Positions 46,895 to 54,956 of a stretch of DNA of 64,000 nt are shown here, piece by piece. Under the pieces are notes generated by a model. That model saw only the letters and a program-made list of their open reading frames with translations, was not told the origin of the DNA and ran no database searches. The first letter of the stretch is position 1, and every line of letters starts with the position of its first letter. The translations under genes and the position numbers were made by a program. This stretch comes from Paramesorhizobium salinisoli (GTDB taxonomy: Bacteria > Pseudomonadota > Alphaproteobacteria > Rhizobiales > Rhizobiaceae), in contig NZ_QOZG01000002.1 of the NCBI RefSeq assembly GCF_003335045.1, positions 1 to 64,000 of the forward strand. Reading direction: 5' to 3'.

Positions 46895-48106
46895 TTACGA
46901 TCCCGCCGCCATGCGGCCGGGGTTGAGAATACCCTTCGGGTCGAACTGGTGCTTCAGCTGCTGCGACAGGACGGCAAGCGCCGGCGGCTGGGGTTCGAAC
47001 ACATCGATTGCGGCGCGCATGGCGGCGGGAGCGCGCACCAGCGTCGCGTGGCCGCCGCCGAAATGGGCGATCAGGCGGCGCAGCGCCAGCGGCTCGGGAT
47101 CGGCCTCCATGCGCAACCAGACCAGCCCGCCCTGCCAGTCATAGAAGGCATCGACGCCGGCGCCCAGGCGGAGCGCAGCCACCATCTTGTGCGCCACCAT
47201 CGGCGTCATCGAGACACGCCAGACGCAACGCCCGGTTCCATCGGCAAAGGGCAGGCAATCGCGGATCTCCCGCCAGAGCTGGCGCGACTGCGCCTCGGCG
47301 ATCTCGTCAATATCGCCCGCAGGCCGCAGCAACGCCTTCAGCTTCGCCGTGCGATCCCTGACCGAGGGCGCGAAACCTTCGAGCCGCAGCAGCGTCGACG
47401 CCTTGCCCGACAAAGCGCCTCCGATCACCTTGCCGGTGACCGTGACAGGCAGATGGGCTGCAGCCGAAACCTCGCCGCTCGACCCAAGAGCAATGGCCAT
47501 GGCTCGGGCCGCCTCCTCGTCATCGAGCCCGCGAATGGCGAGCGTCGTTTCGGTCTCGGGCGCGGGCAGCACCTTGAACGTCACTTCGGTGACGATGCCG
47601 AGCGTGCCCCACGACCCGGCCATGCCCTTGGAGAGATCGTAGCCGGTGACATTCTTCACCACGCGGCCACCCGATTTGAAGAGTTCGCCCCGGCCAGAGA
47701 CGACGCGCACGCCAAGAATATGATCGCGGGCCGCGCCCGACTTGAGCCGCCTGGGGCCGCTCAGATTGGCGGCGAGAACACCGCCGATCGTTCCCCTCCC
47801 GGGCTCGCCTCCGAGAAGCGGACCGTAATCCATCGGCTCGAACTGCAGGCATTGCCCGTGCTGGCCAAGCAGTGCCTCGATTTCGGCAAGCGGCGTCCCC
47901 GCCGTTGCCGAAAGAACCAGTTCTTCCGGTTCATAGAGCGTGACGCCGGAAAGCCTCGAAACGTCGATCGCGTGCTCGGTCTGCACGAAGCGACCGATCG
48001 CGCGCTTGGAACCCTGGCCGAGCACTTCCACCGGCGTTTCTTCCGACAGCGCCCATTGCACGGCTTCGAGGACGTCTTCCTCGGTTGCGGGGGTGATTGT
48101 CGTCAT
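46895..48106 (-). CDS. glcE: Glycolate oxidase FAD-binding subunit GlcE
   Basis: GlcE is the second flavoprotein subunit of membrane-associated glycolate oxidase. The 403-residue protein has the FAD_binding_4 fold, with VEVLGQGSKRAIGRF near residue 30, the block GRGTIGGVLAANLSGPRR, and NVTGYDLSKGMAGSWGTLGIVTEVTFKVLP. The C-terminal part ends with HQFDPKGILNPGRM, a signature shared with GlcD. The start is the ATG ending at 48106 with AGAGAGG upstream. It is ten bases downstream of the ASCH-type gene. Confidence 0.95.
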   Translation of the reverse strand: MTTITPATEEDVLEAVQWALSEETPVEVLGQGSKRAIGRFVQTEHAIDVSRLSGVTLYEPEELVLSATAGTPLAEIEALLGQHGQCLQFEPMDYGPLLGGEPGRGTIGGVLAANLSGPRRLKSGAARDHILGVRVVSGRGELFKSGGRVVKNVTGYDLSKGMAGSWGTLGIVTEVTFKVLPAPETETTLAIRGLDDEEAARAMAIALGSSGEVSAAAHLPVTVTGKVIGGALSGKASTLLRLEGFAPSVRDRTAKLKALLRPAGDIDEIAEAQSRQLWREIRDCLPFADGTGRCVWRVSMTPMVAHKMVAALRLGAGVDAFYDWQGGLVWLRMEADPEPLALRRLIAHFGGGHATLVRAPAAMRAAIDVFEPQPPALAVLSQQLKHQFDPKGILNPGRMAAGS

Positions 48107-48116
48107 GCAGCCTCTC

Positions 48117-48707
48117 TCACGCATTCTCTCCCGACAACAGCGCCAGCACCGATTGGCCACGCGGCGAAAGCCGGTAGCCGATATGGAGGCTTTCGGTGAG
48201 GCCCAGTTCCTTCAGCTTGCGCACATCGCGCTTGAATTTGATCTTGTCGATGCCGACCGCTTCAGCAAGTTTGCCTGCGGGCGTGGATGGCCGCTCGGCG
48301 ATAATGGCGAGGATCGCCCGGTGATAGCCGGATCGCGCGGCGACGCGGTCCCAGCGCTCAAAGCGATCGATAATCGTCGCAAATTCGTCCGGCTGCACAA
48401 TCGCCTGCCCGCGCAGCGCGGCGCGCTCGTCGGCCACCACCGCATCGATCCTTATGCGATAGAGCGGCAATGCATCGTCACGTTCAAACTCGGCCTGAAA
48501 AGCATCGAATTCCGGATAGCCAGCCCGCCTCGCCTCCTCCGGCGTCACTGCGGAAAGCTCCACCATTTCGACCGCGCCGATCCTGAGAACGCCGACGGGC
48601 GTGCGCAGGCGACCGCCCTCGCTGACGCTGGGACGACGCCAGCGCCGGAACGCCAGGTCCACTTGCCCGCTCGCGATCTTCTCAAGGATATCAGCCTTGA
48701 ACAGCAT
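48117..48707 (-). CDS. ASCH/PUA-like domain protein with C-terminal winged helix
   Basis: A 196-residue protein of two parts. The first 75 residues (MLFKADILEKIASGQVDLAFRRWRRP, then TPVGVLRIGAVEMVEL) resemble ASCH or EVE-like PUA folds, which bind modified nucleotides or RNA. The last 90 (YHRAILAIIAERPSTPAGKLAEAVGIDKIKFKRDVRKLKELGL) look like a winged helix-turn-helix. No function is established. It starts three bases after the glcD stop and ends ten bases before glcE, so it is an integral part of the glycolate operon and could regulate it. Confidence 0.8.
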   Translation of the reverse strand: MLFKADILEKIASGQVDLAFRRWRRPSVSEGGRLRTPVGVLRIGAVEMVELSAVTPEEARRAGYPEFDAFQAEFERDDALPLYRIRIDAVVADERAALRGQAIVQPDEFATIIDRFERWDRVAARSGYHRAILAIIAERPSTPAGKLAEAVGIDKIKFKRDVRKLKELGLTESLHIGYRLSPRGQSVLALLSGENA

Positions 48708-48710
48708 CCC

Positions 48711-50207
48711 TCAAAACCTCGGAATATCGGGAAAGGCCATCTGGCCGCGATGGACGTGAACCCGGCCAAGCTCGGCGCAGCGGTGAAGCTGCGGAAACAC
48801 CTTCCCGGGATTGAGCAGGTGTTTTTCGTCGAAGGCGCATTTGACGCGGATCTGCTGGTTCAGATCCGTCTCATTGAACATTTCGGGCATCAGGTCGCGT
48901 TTTTCGACCCCGACGCCATGCTCGCCGGTCAGGACACCGCCGACCTTCACGCACAGCCGGAGGATATCCGCGCCGAACGCTTCCGCCTTTTCAAGCTCGC
49001 CCGGCAGGTTCGCATCGTAGAGGATGAGCGGATGCAGATTGCCGTCGCCGGCGTGGAAGACATTGGCGACGCGCAGACCATATTTCTCCGAGAGTTCGCG
49101 CATGCCGGCCAGCACCTTCGGCAGTTCCTTGCGCGGGATGGTGCCGTCCATGCAGTAATAATCCGGCGAAATGCGGCCCACCGCGGGGAAAGCCGCCTTG
49201 CGCCCGGCCCAGAACGCCATGCGCTCTTCTTCCGATTGCGACACGGTGCAGGTGGTGGCGCTGTTCCTGCCCGCGATGGCCTCGACCATGGCGATGAGAT
49301 GATCCACCTCGATTTCGGGACCGTCCAGCTCGACGATCAGCAGCGCCTCGACATCGAGGGGGTAGCCCGCATGGACGAAATCCTCCGCCGCGTGAATGGC
49401 CGGCCGATCCATCATCTCCATGCCGCCGGGAATGATGCCGGCGCCGATGATGTCGGCGACGCACTGCCCCGCCGCCTCGCTGGAGGGGAAACCGATGAGA
49501 ACCGCGCGCGCCGTCTCGGGCTTCTGCAGGATGCGGACGGTGACTTCCGTGACGACACCGAGCAAGCCCTCGGACCCGGTCATCAGACCCAGCATGTCAT
49601 AGCCCTCGCTATCCAGATGCTTGCCGCCGAGACGGATCACCTCGCCATTGATCAGCACCATTTCGATGCCGAGCACATTGTTGGCGGTCAGGCCGTATTT
49701 CAGGCAGTGCACGCCGCCGGAATTCTCGGCCACATTGCCGCCGATGGAGCAGGCGATCTGCGAGGACGGATCGGGCGCATAGTAGAAACCTTCATGCTCG
49801 ACAGCGCGGGTGATGCCGAGATTGGTCACGCCCGGCTGCACCACCGCGACCCGGTTGGCATAGTCGATCTCCAGAATGCGATCGAAGCGTGACATCACGA
49901 GGAGCACCGCATCCTCCAGCGGCAGCGCGCCGCCGGAAAGCGAGGTGCCGGAGCCGCGCGGCACGACGCGAATATCGTTGGCGTGGCAATATTTGAGGAT
50001 GCGCGAAACCTGCGCCACCGTCTGCGGCAGGACGACGACCAGAGGCAATTGGCGATAGGCGGTAAGGCCATCGGATTCGAACACGCGCATCTCATTGGTC
50101 GCATCGACGACGCCCTCGCCCGGCACGATGTCGCGCAGGTCAGCGACGATCTCGGCACGCCGCGACAGCGTGTTGCTGTCCGCTTTCGGCATCGTCAGTC
50201 CGGACAT
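48711..50207 (-). CDS. glcD: Glycolate oxidase FAD-linked subunit GlcD
   Basis: GlcD oxidises glycolate (or D-lactate) with FAD. The 498-residue protein shows the FAD_binding_4 block VVPRGSGTSLSGGALP (about residues 83-98), DPSSQIACSIGGNVAENSGG, and the FAD-oxidase C-terminal motifs FHAGDGNLHPLIL and LTGEHGVGVEKRD. The start is the ATG ending at 50207, with GGGAG upstream. It is the first gene of the operon. A GGTAAA-N5-TTTACC palindrome lies 25 bases upstream, and a LysR gene is divergent. Confidence 0.96.
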   Translation of the reverse strand: MSGLTMPKADSNTLSRRAEIVADLRDIVPGEGVVDATNEMRVFESDGLTAYRQLPLVVVLPQTVAQVSRILKYCHANDIRVVPRGSGTSLSGGALPLEDAVLLVMSRFDRILEIDYANRVAVVQPGVTNLGITRAVEHEGFYYAPDPSSQIACSIGGNVAENSGGVHCLKYGLTANNVLGIEMVLINGEVIRLGGKHLDSEGYDMLGLMTGSEGLLGVVTEVTVRILQKPETARAVLIGFPSSEAAGQCVADIIGAGIIPGGMEMMDRPAIHAAEDFVHAGYPLDVEALLIVELDGPEIEVDHLIAMVEAIAGRNSATTCTVSQSEEERMAFWAGRKAAFPAVGRISPDYYCMDGTIPRKELPKVLAGMRELSEKYGLRVANVFHAGDGNLHPLILYDANLPGELEKAEAFGADILRLCVKVGGVLTGEHGVGVEKRDLMPEMFNETDLNQQIRVKCAFDEKHLLNPGKVFPQLHRCAELGRVHVHRGQMAFPDIPRF

Positions 50208-50231
50208 GGGGCGCTCCCGAATGAGAAAAGT

Positions 50232-50248
50232 GGTAAAAACAGTTTACC
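50232..50248. promoter_or_regulatory. Palindrome upstream of glcD
   Basis: GGTAAA (50232-50237), AACAG, TTTACC (50243-50248): a perfect 6-bp inverted repeat with 5-base spacer, 25 bases upstream of the glcD start codon. Position and form suit an operator for a dimeric regulator, for example the FCD-GntR protein encoded at 51366. Confidence 0.5.
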
Positions 50249-50304
50249 TGTCTGCCAACAAGCTTGTAAATGCTACAGACGGACACAGCGTCGTTGAAGG
50301 CGTT

Positions 50305-50319
50305 ATTCCCTCAGGGAAT
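50305..50319. promoter_or_regulatory. LysR-type palindrome in the glcD-lysR gap
   Basis: ATTCCCT (50305-50311), C, AGGGAAT (50313-50319): perfect 7-bp arms, containing the T-N11-A framework of LysR-type sites. It lies 51 bases upstream of the LysR gene and 98 bases from glcD, in the 162-base divergent region. Confidence 0.55.
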
Positions 50320-50369
50320 GAATGAAGACCCCTTTGAGGCTGGAATTCCTGTAACGGGCCGACACGCGC

Positions 50370-51290
50370 ATGATGAGCAATCTGGCAGATATGGAGATCT
50401 TCGCCCGGGTGGTGTCGAGCGGCAGCATGTCGGCGGCCGGTCGGGAACTGGGGCTTTCTCCCGCCGTCGTCTCGAAACGGCTGCGCCGGCTGGAAGATCG
50501 CCTCGGCACAAGGCTTCTGCAGCGCACGACGCGGCAGATCGCGCTCACCGAGGCTGGCCAGGGCTATTACGAGCGGGTGCTGGCCATTCTGTCAGGCGTC
50601 GAGGAAGCCGAGAGCTTCGTCTCGCGCCGCTCGGCGGATGCGCGCGGCACGCTGAAGATCTCGGCGCCGACCACCTTCGGGCGGATGCATATCGCGCCCT
50701 ATCTCGAACCCTTCATGCGAGCCAATTCCGATCTCTCCATCAACATGATGCTGACGGACGAGATCGTCGATATCGTCGGCGAAGGCTACGATCTGGCGAT
50801 CCGCATTGCCGAGCTTTCGGATTCAAGCCTGGTGGCGCGGCGGCTTGCGCCGGTGAGGCGCATCCTCGTCGCCGCGCCGCGCTATGTCGCGGAACACGGA
50901 ATGCCCCGCGATTTCGCCGACCTGGAAAACCATGTCTGCCTCGCCCCGCACAATAACGATCCCTGGCGGCTCGAAGGCCCGGATGGTCCGGTGAGCTTAC
51001 GCCCCGCCGGGCCGTTGCAGACCAATTCCAGCGAAGTGGTGCGCGAGGCGGTTCTGGGTGGGCTCGGCATCGCCCAGCGCTCGACCTGGGACATCGGCCC
51101 TGAGCTTTCGGCAGGCAAGCTCATTCAGGTGCTGCCGGATTATACCGCGACGCGCAAGGTTGCGATCCACGCCGTCTATCCCTCGCGCCAGTTCCTGCCC
51201 GCCAAGGTGCGGCTTTTCATCGATTATCTCGCCGACCTCTACGGACCTGTGCCTTATTGGGAAAAAGGCAAAAGCGACACGGCCGCATGA
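50370..51290 (+). CDS. LysR family transcriptional regulator
   Basis: A 306-residue regulator. The N-terminal winged helix (about residues 4-65) reads LADMEIFARVVSSGSMSAAGRELGLSPAVVSKRLRRLEDRLG. A periplasmic-binding-protein-like effector domain follows (GTLKISAPTTFGRMHIAPYL onwards). By its start (NLADMEIF) it belongs to the CrgA/DmlR-like subgroup. It is divergent from glcD and followed by the FCD-GntR gene. Its operator may be the ATTCCCT palindrome in the shared region. The target is inferred from position only. Confidence 0.92.
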   Translation: MMSNLADMEIFARVVSSGSMSAAGRELGLSPAVVSKRLRRLEDRLGTRLLQRTTRQIALTEAGQGYYERVLAILSGVEEAESFVSRRSADARGTLKISAPTTFGRMHIAPYLEPFMRANSDLSINMMLTDEIVDIVGEGYDLAIRIAELSDSSLVARRLAPVRRILVAAPRYVAEHGMPRDFADLENHVCLAPHNNDPWRLEGPDGPVSLRPAGPLQTNSSEVVREAVLGGLGIAQRSTWDIGPELSAGKLIQVLPDYTATRKVAIHAVYPSRQFLPAKVRLFIDYLADLYGPVPYWEKGKSDTAA

Positions 51291-51292
51291 AC

Positions 51293-51311
51293 TGGACAAA
51301 TCAATTGACCA
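51293..51311. promoter_or_regulatory. GntR-type operator between the LysR and GntR genes
   Basis: TGGACAA (51293-51299), ATCAA, TTGACCA (51305-51311): arms complementary at six of seven positions. The TGG...CCA form is like operators of FCD-type GntR regulators. It lies 55-73 bases upstream of the GntR start, fitting autoregulation. Confidence 0.6.
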
Positions 51312-51365
51312 GTTTTGCCTGATACCGCTACTCTGCCCTCTCACAGGATTGTTTGGCGAAGATCG

Positions 51366-52172
51366 ATGGGCGAGCAGATATTTTCCAGGATCGAGCCGTC
51401 GCGCACCGCGGACGATGTCGTCAGCCAGATCGAGCTGCTCATCCTGGAAGGCATATTGCGGGTCGGCGACCGCCTGCCGGGCGAACGCGAACTGGCGCGG
51501 CAGTTCGATATTTCGCGCCCGATCCTGCGGGAAGCGCTGAAGCGGCTGGAGAGCCGCGGCCTGCTGGTCACCCGCCATGGCGAGGGCACCTTCGTCGCCG
51601 ATGTGATTGGGCAAGTCTTCACCCGCCCCATTATCGACCTCATCGCCAGCCACCGCAAGGCGACCGCCGACTATCTCGAATATCGCCGGGAGATCGAAGG
51701 CATCGGGGCCGAATTCGCGGCGAAGCGTGCCACGGTGGCCGACAAGGCGCTGCTGACGCAGATCATGGAGGCGATGGAGGCCGCCCATGGCAAGGATGAT
51801 TTCGGCGAGGAGGCGCATCTCGACGTCGAGTTCCACAACGCCATCGGCGAATGCGCGCACAATATCGTGCTGCTGCATACGCTGCGCTCCTGCTACCGGC
51901 TTCTGGCCGACGGTGTCTTCTATAATCGTACGCTGATCTATGGCTTTCCCGGTGCACGCGAGCTGCTCCTGGCGCAGCACCGGGCCATCTTCGATGCGGT
52001 GATCACCGGGGATGCCCCGGCGGCGCGCAAGGCGGTCGAGGCGCATATCGATTTCATCGAGCGCGCCATGCACGAGGCCGAGCGCAGCGATTCATGGCAG
52101 CAGATCTCGCGCCTCCGGCTCACCCAGCGCAGTTCCGGCCCACCTCACGCCATTGCAAGTCAGGACTCATGA
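51366..52172 (+). CDS. FadR/GntR family (FCD domain) transcriptional regulator
   Basis: A 268-residue regulator. The GntR winged helix covers about residues 10-80, with LRVGDRLPGERELARQFDISRPILREALKRLESRGLL. The FCD ligand domain follows, with metal-ligand-like histidines in HLDVEFHNAIGECAHN and LLLAQHRAIFDAVITGD. FCD regulators include GlcC (glycolate), LldR (lactate) and PdhR. Being two genes away from glcD it is a good candidate for the glycolate regulator. The start is ATG at 51366. Its stop overlaps the start of the phosphatase gene (ATGA). Confidence 0.92.
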   Translation: MGEQIFSRIEPSRTADDVVSQIELLILEGILRVGDRLPGERELARQFDISRPILREALKRLESRGLLVTRHGEGTFVADVIGQVFTRPIIDLIASHRKATADYLEYRREIEGIGAEFAAKRATVADKALLTQIMEAMEAAHGKDDFGEEAHLDVEFHNAIGECAHNIVLLHTLRSCYRLLADGVFYNRTLIYGFPGARELLLAQHRAIFDAVITGDAPAARKAVEAHIDFIERAMHEAERSDSWQQISRLRLTQRSSGPPHAIASQDS

Positions 52173-52906
52173 TGCCAGTCACGTTTCCCGAAGCGGCGGG
52201 GCCGGAGGGCCTGCGCCTTTACGCCATCGGCGATGTCCACGGGCGGGCGGATCTGCTTGCGAGCCTGCATGGGATGATCCGTGCCGATCTTACCGAAAAT
52301 CCCGCGCATGATTGGCGCATCGTACATCTCGGCGACTATGTCGATCGCGGCCCGAATTCAAAAAACGTTCTGGATTTTCTGATCGATGCGCAGGAAAAGG
52401 ACGGCCGCAATCTGGTCCTCGCCGGCAATCACGATGTGAGTTTCCTGGATTTCCTGGCGCTTGCCGAGCCGGACGGTGTGTTCGCCAGGAATGGCGGCCG
52501 CGAAACGGCGCTCTCCTATGGGGCCGAGATCGATTTCGACAATCCCGTTTCGGTCGACCGGGGCTATGTCGCGCTGGTCGATGCAGTGCCGCAGGCGCAT
52601 GTCGAGTTCATCAAGCACCTGCCCCGCGCCGCGACATTCGGCGACTTCTTCTTCTGCCATGCAGGCATCAGGCCCGGCGTCCCGCTCGATAGGCAGGACC
52701 CGGAGGATCTGATCTGGATCAGGCGCGAATTTCTCGACTGGACGGAGCCTTTCGAGAAGGTCGTCATCCATGGCCATACGCCGCTTAAAGAAATCGACGT
52801 GAGGATCAACCGGGTCAATGTCGACACGTTCGCCTGGCATTCAGGCCGGCTCAGCGCCATCGTCATCGACGGAGCGGCCAAGCGCTTCATCCAGACGCAG
52901 CCTTGA
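52169..52906 (+). CDS. Metallophosphoesterase (serine/threonine protein phosphatase type)
   Basis: A 245-residue phosphatase of the PrpA/PrpB, bacteriophage lambda-phosphatase type. The PPP motifs are intact: LYAIGDVHGRADLL (GDxHG), HLGDYVDRGPNSK (GDxVDRG), LAGNHDVSFL (GNHD), FFCHAGIRPG and VIHGHTPLKEI. It should hydrolyse phosphate esters with two metal ions; protein or dinucleotide substrates are both possible. It overlaps the GntR stop by four bases (ATG at 52169), so it is cotranscribed with it. Confidence 0.93.
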   Translation: MMPVTFPEAAGPEGLRLYAIGDVHGRADLLASLHGMIRADLTENPAHDWRIVHLGDYVDRGPNSKNVLDFLIDAQEKDGRNLVLAGNHDVSFLDFLALAEPDGVFARNGGRETALSYGAEIDFDNPVSVDRGYVALVDAVPQAHVEFIKHLPRAATFGDFFFCHAGIRPGVPLDRQDPEDLIWIRREFLDWTEPFEKVVIHGHTPLKEIDVRINRVNVDTFAWHSGRLSAIVIDGAAKRFIQTQP

Positions 52907-52930
52907 TCGAAAACCGGTGATTCCTAAGGA

Positions 52931-53071
52931 TTAATGGAAGTCGGACGAAATGCCGTATCCGTCGCTGGATACCTGATGATTGCCCGCATCGACGGAGAAG
53001 ATGCCCGTGGCCATGAACAGGATGGCGGAGATCATGAGAACGGTAAGGAGCGTAGCGCCCTTGGCAGTCAT
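52931..53071 (-). CDS. Small single-span membrane protein
   Basis: A 46-residue open frame starting MTAKGATLLTVLMISAILFM, with one hydrophobic segment (about 8-27) and a polar end (DAGNHQVSSDGYGISSDFH). The ATG ending at 53071 has GGAG nine bases upstream, and it is the only frame of interest in the 375-base gap between the phosphatase gene and the convergent amidotransferase gene. No family is recognised. It may be a real short protein. Confidence 0.45.
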   Translation of the reverse strand: MTAKGATLLTVLMISAILFMATGIFSVDAGNHQVSSDGYGISSDFH

Positions 53072-53281
53072 TTTGAACGTCTCCACAAACTTCAGTTTTG
53101 ATATTCCGGCAAGGAAAACGCCCGGTTGAAAATCCGGATCATCAGGTCGCTGCCGGTGCATGGCCCAAGTACACCTGCAATTCCTTTCATACAACTGAAC
53201 AGCCGAATGAGGATTTTAGATTTCCACAAATTGGCGAGCTTTGAGCGATCTCTGTGGCAGGAGAGCAACGTTTCCGGGTGG

Positions 53282-53980
53282 CTAAATCTGCCGCACCCAG
53301 GCGCGGGCGAGTGCGAGGCCGGCGGCGTCGGCTGCCGGGCCGTTTAGCGCCGCTTCGGAAACGTAGTTTTCGAGCCACCCCGGGTGATATTCGCGAATCT
53401 GCTCGCCAAACATGCTGTTCCATTTATCGACCAGCTGGCGGTCCGCCTCGAAATGGAACTGGATGCCATAGACGGCGCGGCCGAGGCGGAAAGCCTGATT
53501 GGCCGTCTTGTCGCTTGAAGCCAGGTGCACTGCGCCTTGGGGCAAGCTGAACGTATCGCTATGCCAATGAAAGATGGGGAACGCCGCCGGCAAGGCGGAA
53601 AGCACGGGGTCGTCGGCTGCGGCCTCGGAAATACGCACCTCATGCCAGCCGAATTCCACCGGGCGATCGAGGATGTTCTTTCCGCCATAGGCGCGGGCGA
53701 CGAGCTGGCTACCGAGGCAGATGCCGAGCACCGCCTTGCCGGCATCGCCAAAATCGCGGATCAGCGCGGTGAGCGCCGGCAGGTAAGGATATTCGTCATC
53801 GGCCAGCGCGTTCTGTTCCCCACCAAGCACGATCAACGCGTCATATCCATCATCGGATTGCGGCAGCGGATCGCCCAGATAGGCGGCGCAAAGGTCGATT
53901 TCGGCGCCGGCCTCCGCAAGCGCCTGGTCGACCTGGCCCAGACCGGTGCCCCTATAGTTCTGGACGGTGAGAACGCGCAT
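53282..53980 (-). CDS. Class I glutamine amidotransferase-like protein
   Basis: A 232-residue stand-alone GATase I domain related to the amidotransferase part of GMP synthase. The catalytic cysteine is in LGICLGSQLVARAYG. The histidine and glutamate are in YGIQFHFEADRQ. Such proteins (for example YfeJ-like) transfer or release ammonia from glutamine for unknown acceptors or gamma-glutamyl groups. The start is the ATG ending at 53980 (MRVLTVQNY). It is divergent from rsmE, with 105 bases between start codons. Confidence 0.9.
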   Translation of the reverse strand: MRVLTVQNYRGTGLGQVDQALAEAGAEIDLCAAYLGDPLPQSDDGYDALIVLGGEQNALADDEYPYLPALTALIRDFGDAGKAVLGICLGSQLVARAYGGKNILDRPVEFGWHEVRISEAAADDPVLSALPAAFPIFHWHSDTFSLPQGAVHLASSDKTANQAFRLGRAVYGIQFHFEADRQLVDKWNSMFGEQIREYHPGWLENYVSEAALNGPAADAAGLALARAWVRQI

Positions 53981-54085
53981 TTCGTGATTCCGTGTGCTGG
54001 CGGCATGAGAAGCGATAGCATGCGCCTGACCGGTCCAAAAGAGGTGGACTTGACCGAAAGGCCCCTGCTCTGCCATCGGTGAAAC

Positions 54086-54823
54086 ATGCGCGCGAATTAC
54101 AGAATGCAGAGACTATTCATCGATGCTCCGCTTGGCGGCGGCAGGCATGTCGAGCCGTCGGCCGAGACTGCCCATTATCTCTCCAATGTGCTGCGGATGA
54201 AGGACGGCAACGAAATCCTCGTCTTCAACGGCCGCGACGGCGAGTGGAAAGCCAGACTTCGTGTCGAAGGCAAGAAACGTATCGGGCTCGACGTACTGGA
54301 AGAAACGCGGCCGCAGACGCCGCAGCCGGACCTCGTCTATTGTTTCGCGCCGCTGAAGCAGGGGCGGCTGGACTATCTGGTGCAAAAGGCGGTGGAGATG
54401 GGCGCGGGCGTGCTGCAGCCGGTGATCACCCAGCACACGCAGGTTCCGAAGATCGGCATTGAGCGCATCCGCGCCAATGCGGTGGAAGCGGCTGAGCAAT
54501 GCGGCGTGCTGAGCCTTCCCGAATGCCGCGAGGCGGTGAAGCTCGACCGACTCCTCGATGAATGGGATCCCACCCGCCGCCTGATCTTCTGCGACGAAGG
54601 GCACGAGACGAACAACCCCCTGCCGCTGCTCCAGGCCCTCGGGCCGGGGCCGCTCGGCCTCATCATCGGCCCGGAAGGCGGCTTCTCGGAAGAGGAACGC
54701 ACCCTCATGCGTCGCTTGCCCTTCGTCACCGCCATTCCGCTCGGAACCCGCATCCTGCGCGCCGACACGGCGGCCGTGGCGGCATTGGCGCTGGTACAGG
54801 CGACGATCGGCGACTGGGACTAG
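54086..54823 (+). CDS. rsmE: 16S rRNA (uracil(1498)-N(3))-methyltransferase RsmE
   Basis: RsmE methylates U1498 of 16S rRNA. The 245-residue SPOUT protein has an N-terminal PUA-like part ([12 protein letters not shown]) and the knotted C-terminal SAM site [15 protein letters not shown] and [21 protein letters not shown] give the ATG at 54086; an ATG 18 bases later (MQRLF) is an alternative. GshA follows on the same strand after 133 bases, an arrangement usual in Rhizobiales. Confidence 0.95.
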   Translation: MRANYRMQRLFIDAPLGGGRHVEPSAETAHYLSNVLRMKDGNEILVFNGRDGEWKARLRVEGKKRIGLDVLEETRPQTPQPDLVYCFAPLKQGRLDYLVQKAVEMGAGVLQPVITQHTQVPKIGIERIRANAVEAAEQCGVLSLPECREAVKLDRLLDEWDPTRRLIFCDEGHETNNPLPLLQALGPGPLGLIIGPEGGFSEEERTLMRRLPFVTAIPLGTRILRADTAAVAALALVQATIGDWD

Positions 54824-54956
54824 CGTCTTGGCCCGAAGAATGCGGGGCCGTAATCAATTTCCGTTGATAAGGGCATAAATGGAATTCACTTGCGCAGTTT
54901 GACAAAACCGTCCAATCACGGACCAAAGAACCAGGGGTTTAGGGAAACGGCAAGGC

